DNA of 64,000 nt from Pseudomonas viridiflava (GTDB taxonomy: Bacteria > Pseudomonadota > Gammaproteobacteria > Pseudomonadales > Pseudomonadaceae): contig NZ_UTVH01000095.1 of the NCBI RefSeq assembly GCF_900585905.1, positions 248,001-312,000 on the forward strand, given 5' to 3'. The position numbers were made by a program, and so were the translations under genes. Every line of letters starts with the position of its first letter. The stretch's first letter is position 1. Shown here piece by piece: positions 43,401 through 51,050 of the stretch. The notes under the pieces were generated by a model that saw only the letters and a list, made by a program, of their open reading frames with translations, was not told where the DNA came from and did not search any database.

Positions 43401-43969
43401 GGTCCGAGCAATCGGCCAGGCTCGAGGATGGCATCGCCACTGCCAAGCGAATCGACACAGTCCAAGCAACGGTCAACGACAACAACGCTGTCATCCAGCA
43501 GACGAGCCAAGCCGTCGCCACATTGGACGGCAAGGCGTCGACGATGTGGTCGGTGAAGATGCAGGTCACTGCGGACGGGCGCTACGTGGCGGCCGGTATT
43601 GGCCTCGGCATCGAAAACACTGGCGCGGGCTTGCAGAGCCAGTTCCTGGTGAGCGCTGACCGGTTTGCGGTGGTGAACTCGATGGCAGGCGGCGCCATCT
43701 CGGTGCCGTTTGCAGTGCAGAACGGCCAAGTTTTCATCAAGGAAGGGTTCATTCAGGACGGCACGATCACCAACGGCAAGATCGGCAGCTTCATTGCCTC
43801 CACCAACTACATCGCCGGTCAGCAGGGCTGGATCCTCAACAAGGACGGGACCTTCGAAATCAACTCGCCGCTGGGCGGCGGTGGCCGCCAAGTCATCAAC
43901 AGTTACGGCGGCAAGGTGTTCGACGAGAACGGTCTGAAGCGTTACCAGTGGGGGAACCTGAGCGTATGA
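40490..43969 (+). CDS. Tail tip / central fibre protein J-like
   Basis: A 1159-residue protein of the lambda J family. The N-terminal 600 residues form the conserved tail-hub part (VAKMLIAVGEGEFEG, DRFGLGRRIKPWMVDKWELY). Fibronectin type III-like domains follow (about 610-800), with WKSSNLTNLTGKVGAPP near their junction, then a helical region and a C-terminal receptor-binding section with the DUF1983-like 'KMQVTADGRYVAAGIGLG' pattern. It determines host range together with downstream genes. Confidence 0.92.
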   Translation: MGAALKIDIRGDKGGEEKPKTPTEAPDSLRSVAVAKMLIAVGEGEFEGTPTARDIYLDNTPLQDPQGNMNFPNVKWEWRTGAVDQTYIQGIPSVENETNIGTELRSSTPWVRAISNIQLSAVRVRFAWPALQEVDASGNIKGYRIEYKVELATDGGAYQQVLSEAVDGKTTSTYERTRRIDLPKATSGWLMRITRLTINQNNNKISDTMQIAGFTEVIDAKIRYPNTALLYIEFSAEQFRSIPAVTVDCDGRRWQVPSNYEPRSRTYTGVWDGTFKEAWTDNPVWHTYGVTTNDRFGLGRRIKPWMVDKWELYRISQYCDQMVPDGKGGQEPRFICNLNLQTKADAWSLLRDISGIYRGMTYWAQGQVFTLSDMPRATDFDFAYTRANVIDGKFTYSSASERTRYTRALISYDNPANNYDTDVTAITDQKLQRRYGDNPLEISAIGCTRESEAQRRGKWALLTNSKDRAVVFKVGLDGRIPLPGYVIPIADELLAGRPVGGRISAVNGRVITLDRDTQAKSGDRLILNLPDGKCEGRTVQLVSGRQVTVTTGYSVPPERELVWALDADDLSIPLYRVVSVARPEAGVFEISAVQYDPSKFAYIDTGARLEERPISVIPITVVQPPASVSITSSVAVDQGIAISTMNISWPSVSGAVAYDVEWRKDSGNWIKTQRTGATSVDITGIYSGAYIARVRSVSAFEISSIWKSSNLTNLTGKVGAPPAVTSLIATPLLFGIKLKWAFPPGAEDTQRTEIWYGPTTDLAAATKLSDLAYPQSEYIMQGLRAGVTFYFWARLVDRTGNIGAWYPQGIGVQGQTGSDAGPILDLIAGQIGETELGQDLLEKIELIDGLQDQINDLSNPLMYVKEDAYTKGAVVYQGDRLYQAIIDVPAAADGSKTPPNATYWKDVGQVLQEAGALVGQVGQNTLEIGQQSKDLKAQATRLDGVYLQVNPALAGDTTGFAGSDEVYVGVWSEQSARLEDGIATAKRIDTVQATVNDNNAVIQQTSQAVATLDGKASTMWSVKMQVTADGRYVAAGIGLGIENTGAGLQSQFLVSADRFAVVNSMAGGAISVPFAVQNGQVFIKEGFIQDGTITNGKIGSFIASTNYIAGQQGWILNKDGTFEINSPLGGGGRQVINSYGGKVFDENGLKRYQWGNLSV

Positions 43970-44292
43970 GCCATGGGATCAGGGTATGGGGGGCGAACGG
44001 CGCCCTCCAGATAGATGAGAACTCATTCACGATGCGTGTGGTGCTAAGCCAGATAGTGTCCTTGGGCCGTCAGGCAAAGCAAGCGGTGGACATACCAGTG
44101 CCGGGCGCCAATGCATCGAACGCCATTGCGGTGGTTATTCCTATCGGAACCTACTCGGAAGGCACCACGCAGTTCGAAACCGAAATGCTCGATGGTGTGG
44201 CCAGGGTCTACAACTACAACAGAGGCTTCACCGGTGGGACCTGGCAGTCCAGTGCCGGGTCGATGCGCCTCCTCGTCATAAGGTTCGCCTGA
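43966..44292 (+). CDS. Hypothetical tail-tip accessory protein
   Basis: A 108-residue, beta-rich protein beginning SHGIRVWGANGALQIDENSF, a start seen in small proteins that follow J in Pseudomonas siphophages. It overlaps J by four bases and the next gene by one. Probably a structural or fibre-associated subunit; no enzyme motif. Confidence 0.65.
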   Translation: MSHGIRVWGANGALQIDENSFTMRVVLSQIVSLGRQAKQAVDIPVPGANASNAIAVVIPIGTYSEGTTQFETEMLDGVARVYNYNRGFTGGTWQSSAGSMRLLVIRFA

Positions 44293-44969
44293 TGTCCTTC
44301 GGAATGCAGTTCACCAATGGAAGCAACCAGGTCACTCTGGATTCGGAGTTCGCCAGGCTGTCTGTAATCGCCGCTGGGAGATTCGCCGCGAATGGTGACT
44401 CGGGTCTTTCTGCCACCACCTATTTCGCAGCGCCAATAACTTCGCAGGAACCACCATTGGTGTTCGCCAGACCGGACGCAAGCGGTGTGGCTGCTCTCTG
44501 TTTTTGCGCCATTCTCGGTGGGCCGGGTAACTGGACCGGGTTCTTCGTCAGGACTCTGTCTGTAAATTATGCGCAGCCAAACGGCGAATATTTCGCTGCA
44601 GCATTTAAGGCGACACCTACCGCAACATACGGCGCGAGAATGTGGGATGCGTCTGGGCAGCTTATCTTCGATACCGGTACACCTTCGGCATTGTTCACGC
44701 GCGCATTTCAGACGTGGCAGTTTGAGCGCGACGAGTACAGCGCCCCAACTTATCGAATATTTTATAAGGCAATTGAGGGCCTCCCTCAATCGAATGAGTT
44801 TCTTCTGATTAACACTTTTGGAATGAATATGGTTGCCGGTAACGAGCCTGGGCGACTTGTTGCGAGCATATGGGACTTCCCTGCAGGTACGCTCCGCGCG
44901 GTTGCATCTTCTACCGCCAACCCTACCGCGTTCTTCATGCCTGCCCTATTCGCCAAGCGAGTCGCGTGA
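44292..44969 (+). CDS. Hypothetical tail protein
   Basis: A 225-residue Gly/Phe-rich protein beginning MSFGMQFTNGSNQVTLDSEF, a form found downstream of J in Pseudomonas phages. Rich in beta-forming residues, without signal peptide or catalytic motif. Likely part of the fibre network. A weak hairpin lies after it at about 44990-45010. Confidence 0.6.
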   Translation: MSFGMQFTNGSNQVTLDSEFARLSVIAAGRFAANGDSGLSATTYFAAPITSQEPPLVFARPDASGVAALCFCAILGGPGNWTGFFVRTLSVNYAQPNGEYFAAAFKATPTATYGARMWDASGQLIFDTGTPSALFTRAFQTWQFERDEYSAPTYRIFYKAIEGLPQSNEFLLINTFGMNMVAGNEPGRLVASIWDFPAGTLRAVASSTANPTAFFMPALFAKRVA

Positions 44970-45027
44970 CCAGCGCTTGAAGCATCCAGCCCGCCAGTGA
45001 GCGGTTTTATTTTTGCCCGGAGGATAC

Positions 45028-45813
45028 ATGGCAAAGCAGACGATCAACCTTGGTACAGTCCCGACTGGTGCTGGCGGCGATACTCCGCGAAGCGCATTCA
45101 CAAAAACCGAAAACAACTTTGCAGAAATTTATTCATTTCTAGGAGCGACAGGCTCTCCCGCTTCGCTGCCGACCGGGCCTGTAGTTTCAACGTTCAGCGG
45201 CATTGAATTGACGGCAAACATTCCCTACATCGACTTCCATTACGGAAGTTCTACCGCCGACTTTACAGCACGAATCGCTGGCGGGCCAGCCGGGGTAATT
45301 GATATAACCGGCGAAGTCAAGGTGTCTAGTTCATTCGGTGCCCAAGGCATTCGCTGTCGGCTTGGAACTGGGGGAGCATTCCGTGGAAACTCGGTTTATA
45401 ACTATGACTGGAACCAGAACGGCAACATGGATACATACGTGAACAACACGTATGTCGGAACTGTAACGCTGTTCACCTCTGATTATCGGATCAAGAAGTA
45501 CATAAAGGACGCCGCGCCTACATCATATCTGGATCGGATAGACGCGTATCGAATCGTTAACTTCCAGAAGAAGAGCTTTGAGGGAGTATTCAGTGGCGAT
45601 GGAACTACCTTCCAGGGCTTGATCGCCCATGAAGTGCAAGCCGTCAACCCGCTTGCGGTTATGGGTGAAAAGGATGGGGCTGACGAAAATGGCAGGCCTA
45701 GGGTGCAGCAGCTGGAGCCCATCGCTCTAATCACCGACCTTATGGGCGCTATCAAAGAACTCCGCGCCGAACTCGGCGAACTCAAGGCTTCACTTCAACC
45801 TGCCGCAATGTAA
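45028..45813 (+). CDS. Tail fibre with S74 intramolecular chaperone
   Basis: A 261-residue fibre. The N-terminal part binds the virion and the short middle domain is beta-rich. The C-terminal 110 residues are a peptidase S74 chaperone: SDYRIKK with the self-cleavage Ser/Asp, then GLIAHEVQAV with the conserved H-E, and a closing coiled coil (LMGAIKELRAELGEL). It trimerises the fibre and is then released by autocleavage. AGGA precedes the ATG. Confidence 0.88.
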   Translation: MAKQTINLGTVPTGAGGDTPRSAFTKTENNFAEIYSFLGATGSPASLPTGPVVSTFSGIELTANIPYIDFHYGSSTADFTARIAGGPAGVIDITGEVKVSSSFGAQGIRCRLGTGGAFRGNSVYNYDWNQNGNMDTYVNNTYVGTVTLFTSDYRIKKYIKDAAPTSYLDRIDAYRIVNFQKKSFEGVFSGDGTTFQGLIAHEVQAVNPLAVMGEKDGADENGRPRVQQLEPIALITDLMGAIKELRAELGELKASLQPAAM

Positions 45814-45834
45814 GTCAATCGAGCAGCACCCGTC

Positions 45835-45858
45835 ACCCGCCATCGAGCGGGTTTTTTT
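45835..45858 (+). terminator. Intrinsic terminator after the tail fibre
   Basis: ACCCGC/GCGGGT stem followed by seven T. Confidence 0.8.
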
Positions 45859-45874
45859 ATGTCTGGAGAAACGC

Positions 45875-46312
45875 ATGACAGTGACAAATAGAGACCGCGA
45901 CATCCTCGCTCGCACGCTGTGGGGCGAGGCCCGCGGGGAAGGGCTGGCCGGTCAGATCGCCGTGGCCTGGTCCATTCGGAACCGTGTCGAGCTGGACCTG
46001 CACAAAGACGGCAAGCCGGACTGGTGGGGCGAGGGTTACACGGACGTGTGTCTGAAGCCTTGGCAGTTCAGCTGCTGGAACACGATCGACCCCAATTATT
46101 TGTTCCTCACCGGCGCCAAAGCCATCCCGGCCGCCCAGCTGGCGCAGGCCTACAGGGCTGCTGACCTGGTGATGTCCGGCGCAGCGCCTGACCCAACCGG
46201 CGGCGCAACCCACTACTACGCGACCACCATGCGCAAGGCACCGATCTGGGCGGCTAAGGCCAAGCAGACGCTGAAGCTGGGGCATCACATCTTCTTCCGC
46301 GATGTGCCGTAG
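45875..46312 (+). CDS. Endolysin, SleB-like cell wall hydrolase
   Basis: A 145-residue protein of the SleB/Hydrolase_2 group: LARTLWGEARGEG with the probable catalytic Glu18, then VAWSIRNRVELD and the CLKPWQFSCWN signature. It lacks a signal peptide, as expected for a holin-dependent endolysin. It is separated by 25 kb from the holin/spanin genes, so lysis genes are split to both ends of the late operon. A structural peptidoglycan hydrolase is the alternative. Confidence 0.8.
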   Translation: MTVTNRDRDILARTLWGEARGEGLAGQIAVAWSIRNRVELDLHKDGKPDWWGEGYTDVCLKPWQFSCWNTIDPNYLFLTGAKAIPAAQLAQAYRAADLVMSGAAPDPTGGATHYYATTMRKAPIWAAKAKQTLKLGHHIFFRDVP

Positions 46313-46345
46313 GCCACCACTCAAATCGAACGCCCTGGAGGCACA

Positions 46346-46561
46346 ATGCGCACCGATCAATTCGTGATGAAACAAAGCCTGGGGCTCCACACCCTGGCAG
46401 TAAAGGCCAACGGCGGCAGCGTCGTCGTCGAGAAGGCCGTGGGCACTGACTGGGTGCCCGCCGACACGTTCAGCACTGACGGCGCCTGGCGGATGGATCT
46501 CGGCAACTCGCAAACACGGTTCACGCCCACTGGCGGCGCTGCGTACGAGGTGAGCAAGTGA
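46346..46561 (+). CDS. Small hypothetical late protein
   Basis: A 71-residue beta-rich protein ending in a four-base overlap (GTGA) with the following SGNH gene, so both are co-translated. GGAGG precedes the ATG. Possibly a fibre adaptor or chaperone. Confidence 0.6.
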   Translation: MRTDQFVMKQSLGLHTLAVKANGGSVVVEKAVGTDWVPADTFSTDGAWRMDLGNSQTRFTPTGGAAYEVSK

Positions 46562-47808
46562 GCCTCATTGTAGGGTCGGCTCCCGCCAGCGCCCGTCGTC
46601 GCATCCGGCGCGGCCTTGGCATCATCGGCGACAGCTTCGCCGCCAACTGTCACACGGTGGCTCCCACCGCCTACGGCAGTGAGGCCTACGGCTATGCGGC
46701 GATGATCGCGGCGCGCACAGGCCTGTTCCCCAGCTATCTGGATAACCTGGGCAAGGTGGGCGACCACACCGGCCAGTTTATGCCGAGGGTGCCCGCGGCT
46801 ATCGCGTCGTCAATAGCCGATTTGTGGCTACTGATGTCTCGCACCAACGACAGCACGACAGCAGGCATGACGCTGGCAGACAGCAAGGCGAACATCATGA
46901 AGGTGATCACTGCCTTCGAGAACACGCCCGGCAAGTATCTGGCTGTCGGCACCGGCACGCCGCGCTTTGGATCGAAAGCCATCACCGGTTCCGCGCTTGC
47001 GGATGCGATCGCCTACAAGGACTGGGTGCTGAGCTACGTCAGCAAGTTCGTGCCCGTGGTCAACATCTGGGACGGCTTCACCGAGGCCATGACAGTGGAG
47101 GGGCTGCACCCCAATCTGCTCGGCTCGGATTTCATCAGCTCGCGCGTCGTGCCGGTCATCAATGCCAACTTCGAGTTCGCTGGCATCCCGCTGCCGACCG
47201 ATGCTGCTGACCTGTACTCGGCCATCCGGCCGTTCGGCTGTCTGAATGCGAACCCGCTGCTATCCGGTACGGGCGGCGCGCTGCCTGCGGGCGTCAATGC
47301 CGTGGCCGGGTCAGTGCTGGCCGACGGCTACAAGGCAACCGGCTCAGGGCTGACTGGCATCAGCACGCGCTGGTTCAAGGAGGCGGCAGCGTTTGGCGAG
47401 GCTCAATGCATTGAATTGAGCGGCACCATGGCGACGGCCGGCGGCTACATCTATATGCAGCCCACGGCGAACGTGACCCTGGCCAACCTGGCGGTTAACG
47501 ATGTGATCGAGATGGTTTCCGCCGTTGAGATCAACGGCAGCTCGCGCGGTATCCTGGCCTGGGAGGCTGAACTGATCTTCACCAAGCCAGTGAGCGGGGC
47601 CTCCACCACCATCTATTACCGCTGCATGGACAAATACCAGGAGCCCTTCACCATGCCCGCCAGCTTCATCGGCCAACTGGAGACGCAACGCGGGACTGTC
47701 GACATGACGGAGACGGTAATTTCAGCTCGCATGGGTCTCTACCTGGCAGCCGGTGTCGCGCAGAACTCTATCGTGAAGGCGGCGCAGTTCGGCATCCGCA
47801 AGGTGTGA
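46558..47808 (+). CDS. Tail protein with SGNH/GDSL hydrolase domain
   Basis: A 416-residue protein with GTG start. Residues 18-210 form an SGNH hydrolase: GIIGDSF with nucleophile Ser26 (block I) and EGLHPN carrying the Asp-x-x-His-like block V His near 182; a SRTND segment near 98 may hold the block III Asn. The C-terminal 200 residues are beta-rich. Such tail proteins often deacetylate surface polysaccharide during adsorption. Last gene of the late operon. Confidence 0.75.
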   Translation: MSLIVGSAPASARRRIRRGLGIIGDSFAANCHTVAPTAYGSEAYGYAAMIAARTGLFPSYLDNLGKVGDHTGQFMPRVPAAIASSIADLWLLMSRTNDSTTAGMTLADSKANIMKVITAFENTPGKYLAVGTGTPRFGSKAITGSALADAIAYKDWVLSYVSKFVPVVNIWDGFTEAMTVEGLHPNLLGSDFISSRVVPVINANFEFAGIPLPTDAADLYSAIRPFGCLNANPLLSGTGGALPAGVNAVAGSVLADGYKATGSGLTGISTRWFKEAAAFGEAQCIELSGTMATAGGYIYMQPTANVTLANLAVNDVIEMVSAVEINGSSRGILAWEAELIFTKPVSGASTTIYYRCMDKYQEPFTMPASFIGQLETQRGTVDMTETVISARMGLYLAAGVAQNSIVKAAQFGIRKV

Positions 47809-47853
47809 TTTCCCCTTGGGATGGGTTTGCGTCATCCGTCGCAAATCCGCCCT

Positions 47854-47886
47854 AGCGGGATTGACCAGGAATCCCGCTGCCCTTTT
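47854..47886 (+). terminator. Terminator at the end of the late operon
   Basis: A perfect 9-bp stem AGCGGGATT/AATCCCGCT with a 7-base loop, followed by GCCCTTTT. Confidence 0.75.
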
Positions 47887-47905
47887 ACTGTATCTATGTA
47901 CAGTA
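47886..47905 (+). promoter_or_regulatory. LexA (SOS) box
   Basis: TACTGTATCTATGTACAGTA is a near-perfect LexA consensus with full 5-bp dyad arms (TACTG/CAGTA). It starts where the late terminator ends and lies 15 bases before the next ATG, so the two small genes that follow should be damage-inducible. Confidence 0.88.
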
Positions 47906-47920
47906 TTGCGAGCATGCAAA

Positions 47921-48217
47921 ATGGAATATCTCATCGTCCCAAGGCGCCGCCTGGGAGTCGCCGTAGGCAGCAAAGAGCTTCGCCGTATCCAGCCCACCAA
48001 GGGAGATCTCCAGATCGCCGAACTGCAAAGCGAGGCGCTGGGCCGTGTCACGGTGAGCGCGTGGGTCTTCGTCAGCTCGCCCAACACTCCCGACCCGCTG
48101 CCTCGCCTGCTGGACGTGCGCATCACCGGGATGAGCACGAACGGCATGAACATCACTGGAATCGAACAGATAGGCGATGCCTTCTATTCGCAGTCGTGGT
48201 GGTGCCGAGGTGTATAG
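47921..48217 (+). CDS. SOS-controlled small protein at the prophage right end
   Basis: A 98-residue protein directly behind the LexA box. N-terminus is basic (EYLIVPRRRLGVAVG), the rest beta-rich, without known motif. The binding site is weak. By position and regulation it parallels SOS-controlled antirepressor genes such as tum of coliphage 186, but homology is not visible. Confidence 0.6.
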   Translation: MEYLIVPRRRLGVAVGSKELRRIQPTKGDLQIAELQSEALGRVTVSAWVFVSSPNTPDPLPRLLDVRITGMSTNGMNITGIEQIGDAFYSQSWWCRGV

Positions 48218-48476
48218 GTCAAAGCATTCCCAAGCAGATTCCATGGTTGAATGGGGCAAAGGCATTCAGGACAGTTTCTCGTTCATAGCCGATCCGGAAA
48301 TTCACCGGGCAAAAATGATCGGCCTGGCCACTGCCGCTTTTCGGGCTCGGCAGGTTGATGCCGACCAGTACGGCGAGATGCTTGAGCTTCTGGACTGCGC
48401 GAGGCTCTGGGCAGAGGAAGAGCTGATCTATGCCGAGATGATCGGTTTGTTCGATGGAGCAGGTGATATTGGGTAG
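48210..48476 (+). CDS. Second gene of the SOS-controlled pair
   Basis: An 88-residue helical protein (or 77 if ATG 48243 is used). The GTG at 48210 overlaps the stop of the preceding gene, suggesting coupling. The region FIADPEIHRAKMIGLATAAFRARQVDADQ is helical and acidic with no known motif. Last gene before the attachment site. Confidence 0.5.
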   Translation: MYRSKHSQADSMVEWGKGIQDSFSFIADPEIHRAKMIGLATAAFRARQVDADQYGEMLELLDCARLWAEEELIYAEMIGLFDGAGDIG

Positions 48477-48628
48477 GGGTGCACGTCGGCAGGACGCCGG
48501 GGAGGGGCTCGAAAAGGGGTAGTGACTTTCCGAGTAACATAGTGATTTGCAGTTGAACACGGTTAGGCATCGTTGCAGCGAGCGCTAAGCCGGAAAGCCT
48601 TACGTTATGCGGGCTGTGGGCCAGTCCG

Positions 48629-48678
48629 CTTGCATGGGGTGCAAGGGGTCGAGTGTTCGAATCACTCCGTCCCGACCA
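48629..48678 (+). other. Prophage attachment site: 3' half of tRNA-Pro(GGG)
   Basis: A 50-base segment equals the 3' half of a proline tRNA: anticodon stem CTTGC/GCAAG with loop ATGGGGT (anticodon GGG, 48636-48638), T arm GAGTG-TTCGAAT-CACTC, acceptor strand CGTCCCG and ACCA at 48675-48678. No matching 5' half (expected CGGGACG) exists upstream. This is the displaced tRNA fragment at a prophage boundary; the intact gene and the integrase should lie left of the window. Confidence 0.85.
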
Positions 48679-48704
48679 TTTATTCTGAGTAAAATCAAAC
48701 ATTT

Positions 48705-48731
48705 AAGCCGGTTTTCTAAACCGGCTTTTTT
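48705..48731 (+). terminator. tRNA terminator beside the attachment site
   Basis: A 10-bp stem AAGCCGGTTT/AAACCGGCTT with TCT loop and six T, the original terminator of the tRNA-Pro gene. The stretch 48732-48936 holds no gene I can support. Confidence 0.88.
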
Positions 48732-48936
48732 GTGCCTGCGCAAAAGATGCGCAAAGCTGACGCAACACTACCCAATGATTCCGCTGCTGCTCAGCTCTGG
48801 AGCAACCTCAGACCAACCGACTTTTCACGTGGTCGCGCTGGTAGCTTTTCGTCATTTCTCCAGTCGTGCGCCCCGCCAGGTAGGCATTAAGGCCCCGTGA
48901 CGGTATCGTCGTGTCAAAATTGATCAGGGATTGGCA

Positions 48937-49644
48937 ATGAATTACGCTTCGGTTTTAGACAATGCGAGCAAGGCTGCTGCAGGGGTGGGCGTCATATTAG
49001 GCCTGTCGTATGCGGCAGGATTGTTCAAGATGCTCGGCTTTTACAGTTCGCTCAACGCGGGCTGGGTGTTTGACTTGACAGATATCCAAGGTTTTACAAA
49101 TGAAGGTTTGCCAATAGTGATGCTGTTGTTGGCGGCTACCTTGTTTTTCCTCCTTGGCTTGAATGAAATGAGAGATTTTAGATACCGGCGTCTTGCCTTG
49201 GCAGGAAGCTTTACACTGTCCGTTGTGTTGGGGTGGGTCGTACTTCCGTATCTGGTGGACACCGCTAATTATAATATCTTTCTCTATGTTGCGGCCCTGA
49301 TAGGTGTGGGTGGTGCTGCATGGCTTGCGTCGCTCTTGCATGACTATGTTCAGCCCGGAAAGGCCCAAGTATCTGTGTTTAATCTGGGTTTACGGCTGAA
49401 TGTTATTCTGGTTGTCTTTCCTGCGATAATAGGCTGCTCCTTGGCAAGTGATATAAAGTACGCGCGGGAGTCTGCCACTGAAGTTGTGAATGAGCATGGC
49501 CGAATTCTTGGCATGCTGGTTCGTGTGGTGGGCGGTAAGTATCTGTTGTTAGACTGCAATGTGAAATATCAGATGACTATTATTGAAACCTCTTCAAGCT
49601 TGAAGCTTCGCCGTTCTTCCGGGCGATGTAATGCGATGTTATGA
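48937..49644 (+). CDS. Five-span membrane protein of unknown function
   Basis: A 235-residue protein with about five membrane helices (around residues 12-33, 52-70, 77-97, 103-125, 140-158) and a soluble C-terminal tail of about 70 residues. CAGGGA lies upstream of the ATG at 48937. It is AT-richer than the core genome and the first gene beyond the attachment site, so it is probably an island gene. No family recognised. Confidence 0.6.
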   Translation: MNYASVLDNASKAAAGVGVILGLSYAAGLFKMLGFYSSLNAGWVFDLTDIQGFTNEGLPIVMLLLAATLFFLLGLNEMRDFRYRRLALAGSFTLSVVLGWVVLPYLVDTANYNIFLYVAALIGVGGAAWLASLLHDYVQPGKAQVSVFNLGLRLNVILVVFPAIIGCSLASDIKYARESATEVVNEHGRILGMLVRVVGGKYLLLDCNVKYQMTIIETSSSLKLRRSSGRCNAML

Positions 49645-49835
49645 ATGTTCAAGAGAAAAATTGAAGCGCCCGATTTTTTGATGGGCGCGGCCGTGCAGTC
49701 GCCGTATCTTCGAGAAAAGCAATTCCCAACAACTCTGTAAAGTCTTCGGAGCGCTCGAACGACTGGATGAGTGACAGCACAAATTTCAGATATTTCTCAA
49801 GGGCGTAGCCAGTGGATTTAGCTGGCGAGCCCTTT

Positions 49836-49930
49836 CTATCCGAGTCGATACCGCACAGTCTGCTGCGGCAACCCTTGCTCCTTCGCTTCAATGATCAGCG
49901 CGGCGTCCCTCAGGCTGTTGAAACTCCGAT
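49836..49930 (-). pseudogene. Remnant of an HTH protein related to the prophage gene at 2184-2759
   Basis: Read on the minus strand, this stretch encodes SFNSLRDAALIIEAKEQGL followed by PQQTVRYRLG and a stop. It clearly resembles the HTH of the prophage protein (VALIIAAKEQGLSKKAARDRLG). No start or further homology is visible, so it is a decayed fragment, perhaps of an earlier prophage in the same spot. Confidence 0.55.
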
Positions 49931-49977
49931 AGTCTGGTGTGCCACATCAAACTAACTGGGTCAGCGGTGGCTTTCGT

Positions 49978-50607
49978 CTATCGAAGCTCAGCAGCTAAAT
50001 TCTCGGGTGGCACATGGGTGAAAGCCCATTGTTGAAGATTGGATAGAACAATCACGTTGCCGTTCGAGCTAATGCTGTCCTGATCTTGAGATATCAAGGG
50101 GTTAAGCCCGTTAAAATATTGTGTGAGCGTAGCAAGGATCTGAACTGACCCCATGCCTGCAGCGTTGCCACCCCAAGTGAATCCCACTGCGACTATATTT
50201 CCGTCGAGTGGAAAATTAGCCGCAAGGATGGGGTTCATGACCTGGGCCATTATGGCGTTGGTGTAAGGCGGGAGAAAGTTGACCGAAAAGTGAGCGCACC
50301 GTTTGATCAGCGCAGGTGCCTGACCATTTTGGTAAATGACGACCAAGGCAACGCAGGGGTCGCATCCACGCGTTCTTATCTCGTCCGTCTCATCGCACTC
50401 AAGTAGCTCGCCGACGTTTACCGTTATAGGCATCATCTTTCTCCCAATGTTGGTGAAGGCCTGACTATAGCTGTGTTTAAAAATTGTGCTGGAAGATTCA
50501 CTCATGGAGGAATAGTCATCTGCGTTTGAGAGCGTCGAGGATGTCCGGGCCGGAGAGTGAGGTGGCGAGAGCAGCCCATCAATCTGACTTGGGTTGCCAT
50601 TGGGCAT
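49978..50607 (-). CDS. CheD-like putative deamidase with Ser-rich N-terminus; candidate effector
   Basis: A 209-residue protein. Residues 60-200 follow the CheD pattern: VNVGE, then CDPCVALV with candidate nucleophile Cys85, AHFSVN with candidate His106 (21 residues later; CheD has 17), and a Gly-rich FTWGGNAAGMGS like the AGGA loop of CheD. The first 50 residues are about 28% Ser, as in type III-secreted proteins; however Asp10 is unusual for such a signal. HopAF1-type effectors are also CheD-like. No hrp box is visible upstream. Two chemoreceptor genes follow, so a CheD role on receptors is an alternative. Confidence 0.6.
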   Translation of the reverse strand: MPNGNPSQIDGLLSPPHSPARTSSTLSNADDYSSMSESSSTIFKHSYSQAFTNIGRKMMPITVNVGELLECDETDEIRTRGCDPCVALVVIYQNGQAPALIKRCAHFSVNFLPPYTNAIMAQVMNPILAANFPLDGNIVAVGFTWGGNAAGMGSVQILATLTQYFNGLNPLISQDQDSISSNGNVIVLSNLQQWAFTHVPPENLAAELR

Positions 50608-50700
50608 GTGAGCGACTACCCTGAAAATGTTGTGGTTATTACTAGGTGTTTCGGGTGCGGTCAGTTCTTGATTGCGCCACTTCAGGATGAGGAACGAAAA

Positions 50701-50859
50701 ATGTTTTCACAAGAAGGTCCCGCATTAGAGATTCTTTTGTTCATTTTTGGTATATCCGGACTGCTTATTGTCGTCTGGTTCCTACACCGCCAATATGAGC
50801 TGAAAACTGGGAAGGTAGTAGGAAAACAACAAAAGCGTAGTAGAAGTCGGTCATCGTAG
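50701..50859 (+). CDS. 52-residue membrane protein
   Basis: GAGGAA six bases before ATG 50701 supports a small protein with one membrane helix (about residues 10-29) and a very basic C-terminus (KQQKRSRSRSS). A longer frame from GTG 50608 abuts the start of the divergent CheD-like gene and is less likely. Function unknown. The stretch 50860-51050 has no gene. Confidence 0.4.
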   Translation: MFSQEGPALEILLFIFGISGLLIVVWFLHRQYELKTGKVVGKQQKRSRSRSS

Positions 50860-51050
50860 ACCCGATGACGCAGCCAGCCGCCACCGGCTGGCTGTTGGAT
50901 CACCTGAAGATAACGCGGTGGGGCGATCGGGTCATGAAGTCGATGGCGGGTCTATGCCTCAACCCATTTTCCATCGCTGCCTGCTCAAAGAATTCGGCAT
51001 TTTGCCGATAGCCTGATAACTCAATGTTTTTTTCGTCAGGTGTGTGTGTA

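Noticed and set aside
49649..49891. Minus-strand frame of 80 codons near the HTH remnant
   Set aside because: It reads the remnant in a different frame and has no homology or binding site.
50776..50786. GGTTCC that could be half of an hrp box for the CheD-like gene
   Set aside because: No TNNGTGG at 15-17 bases on the required side, and it lies far from the gene start.
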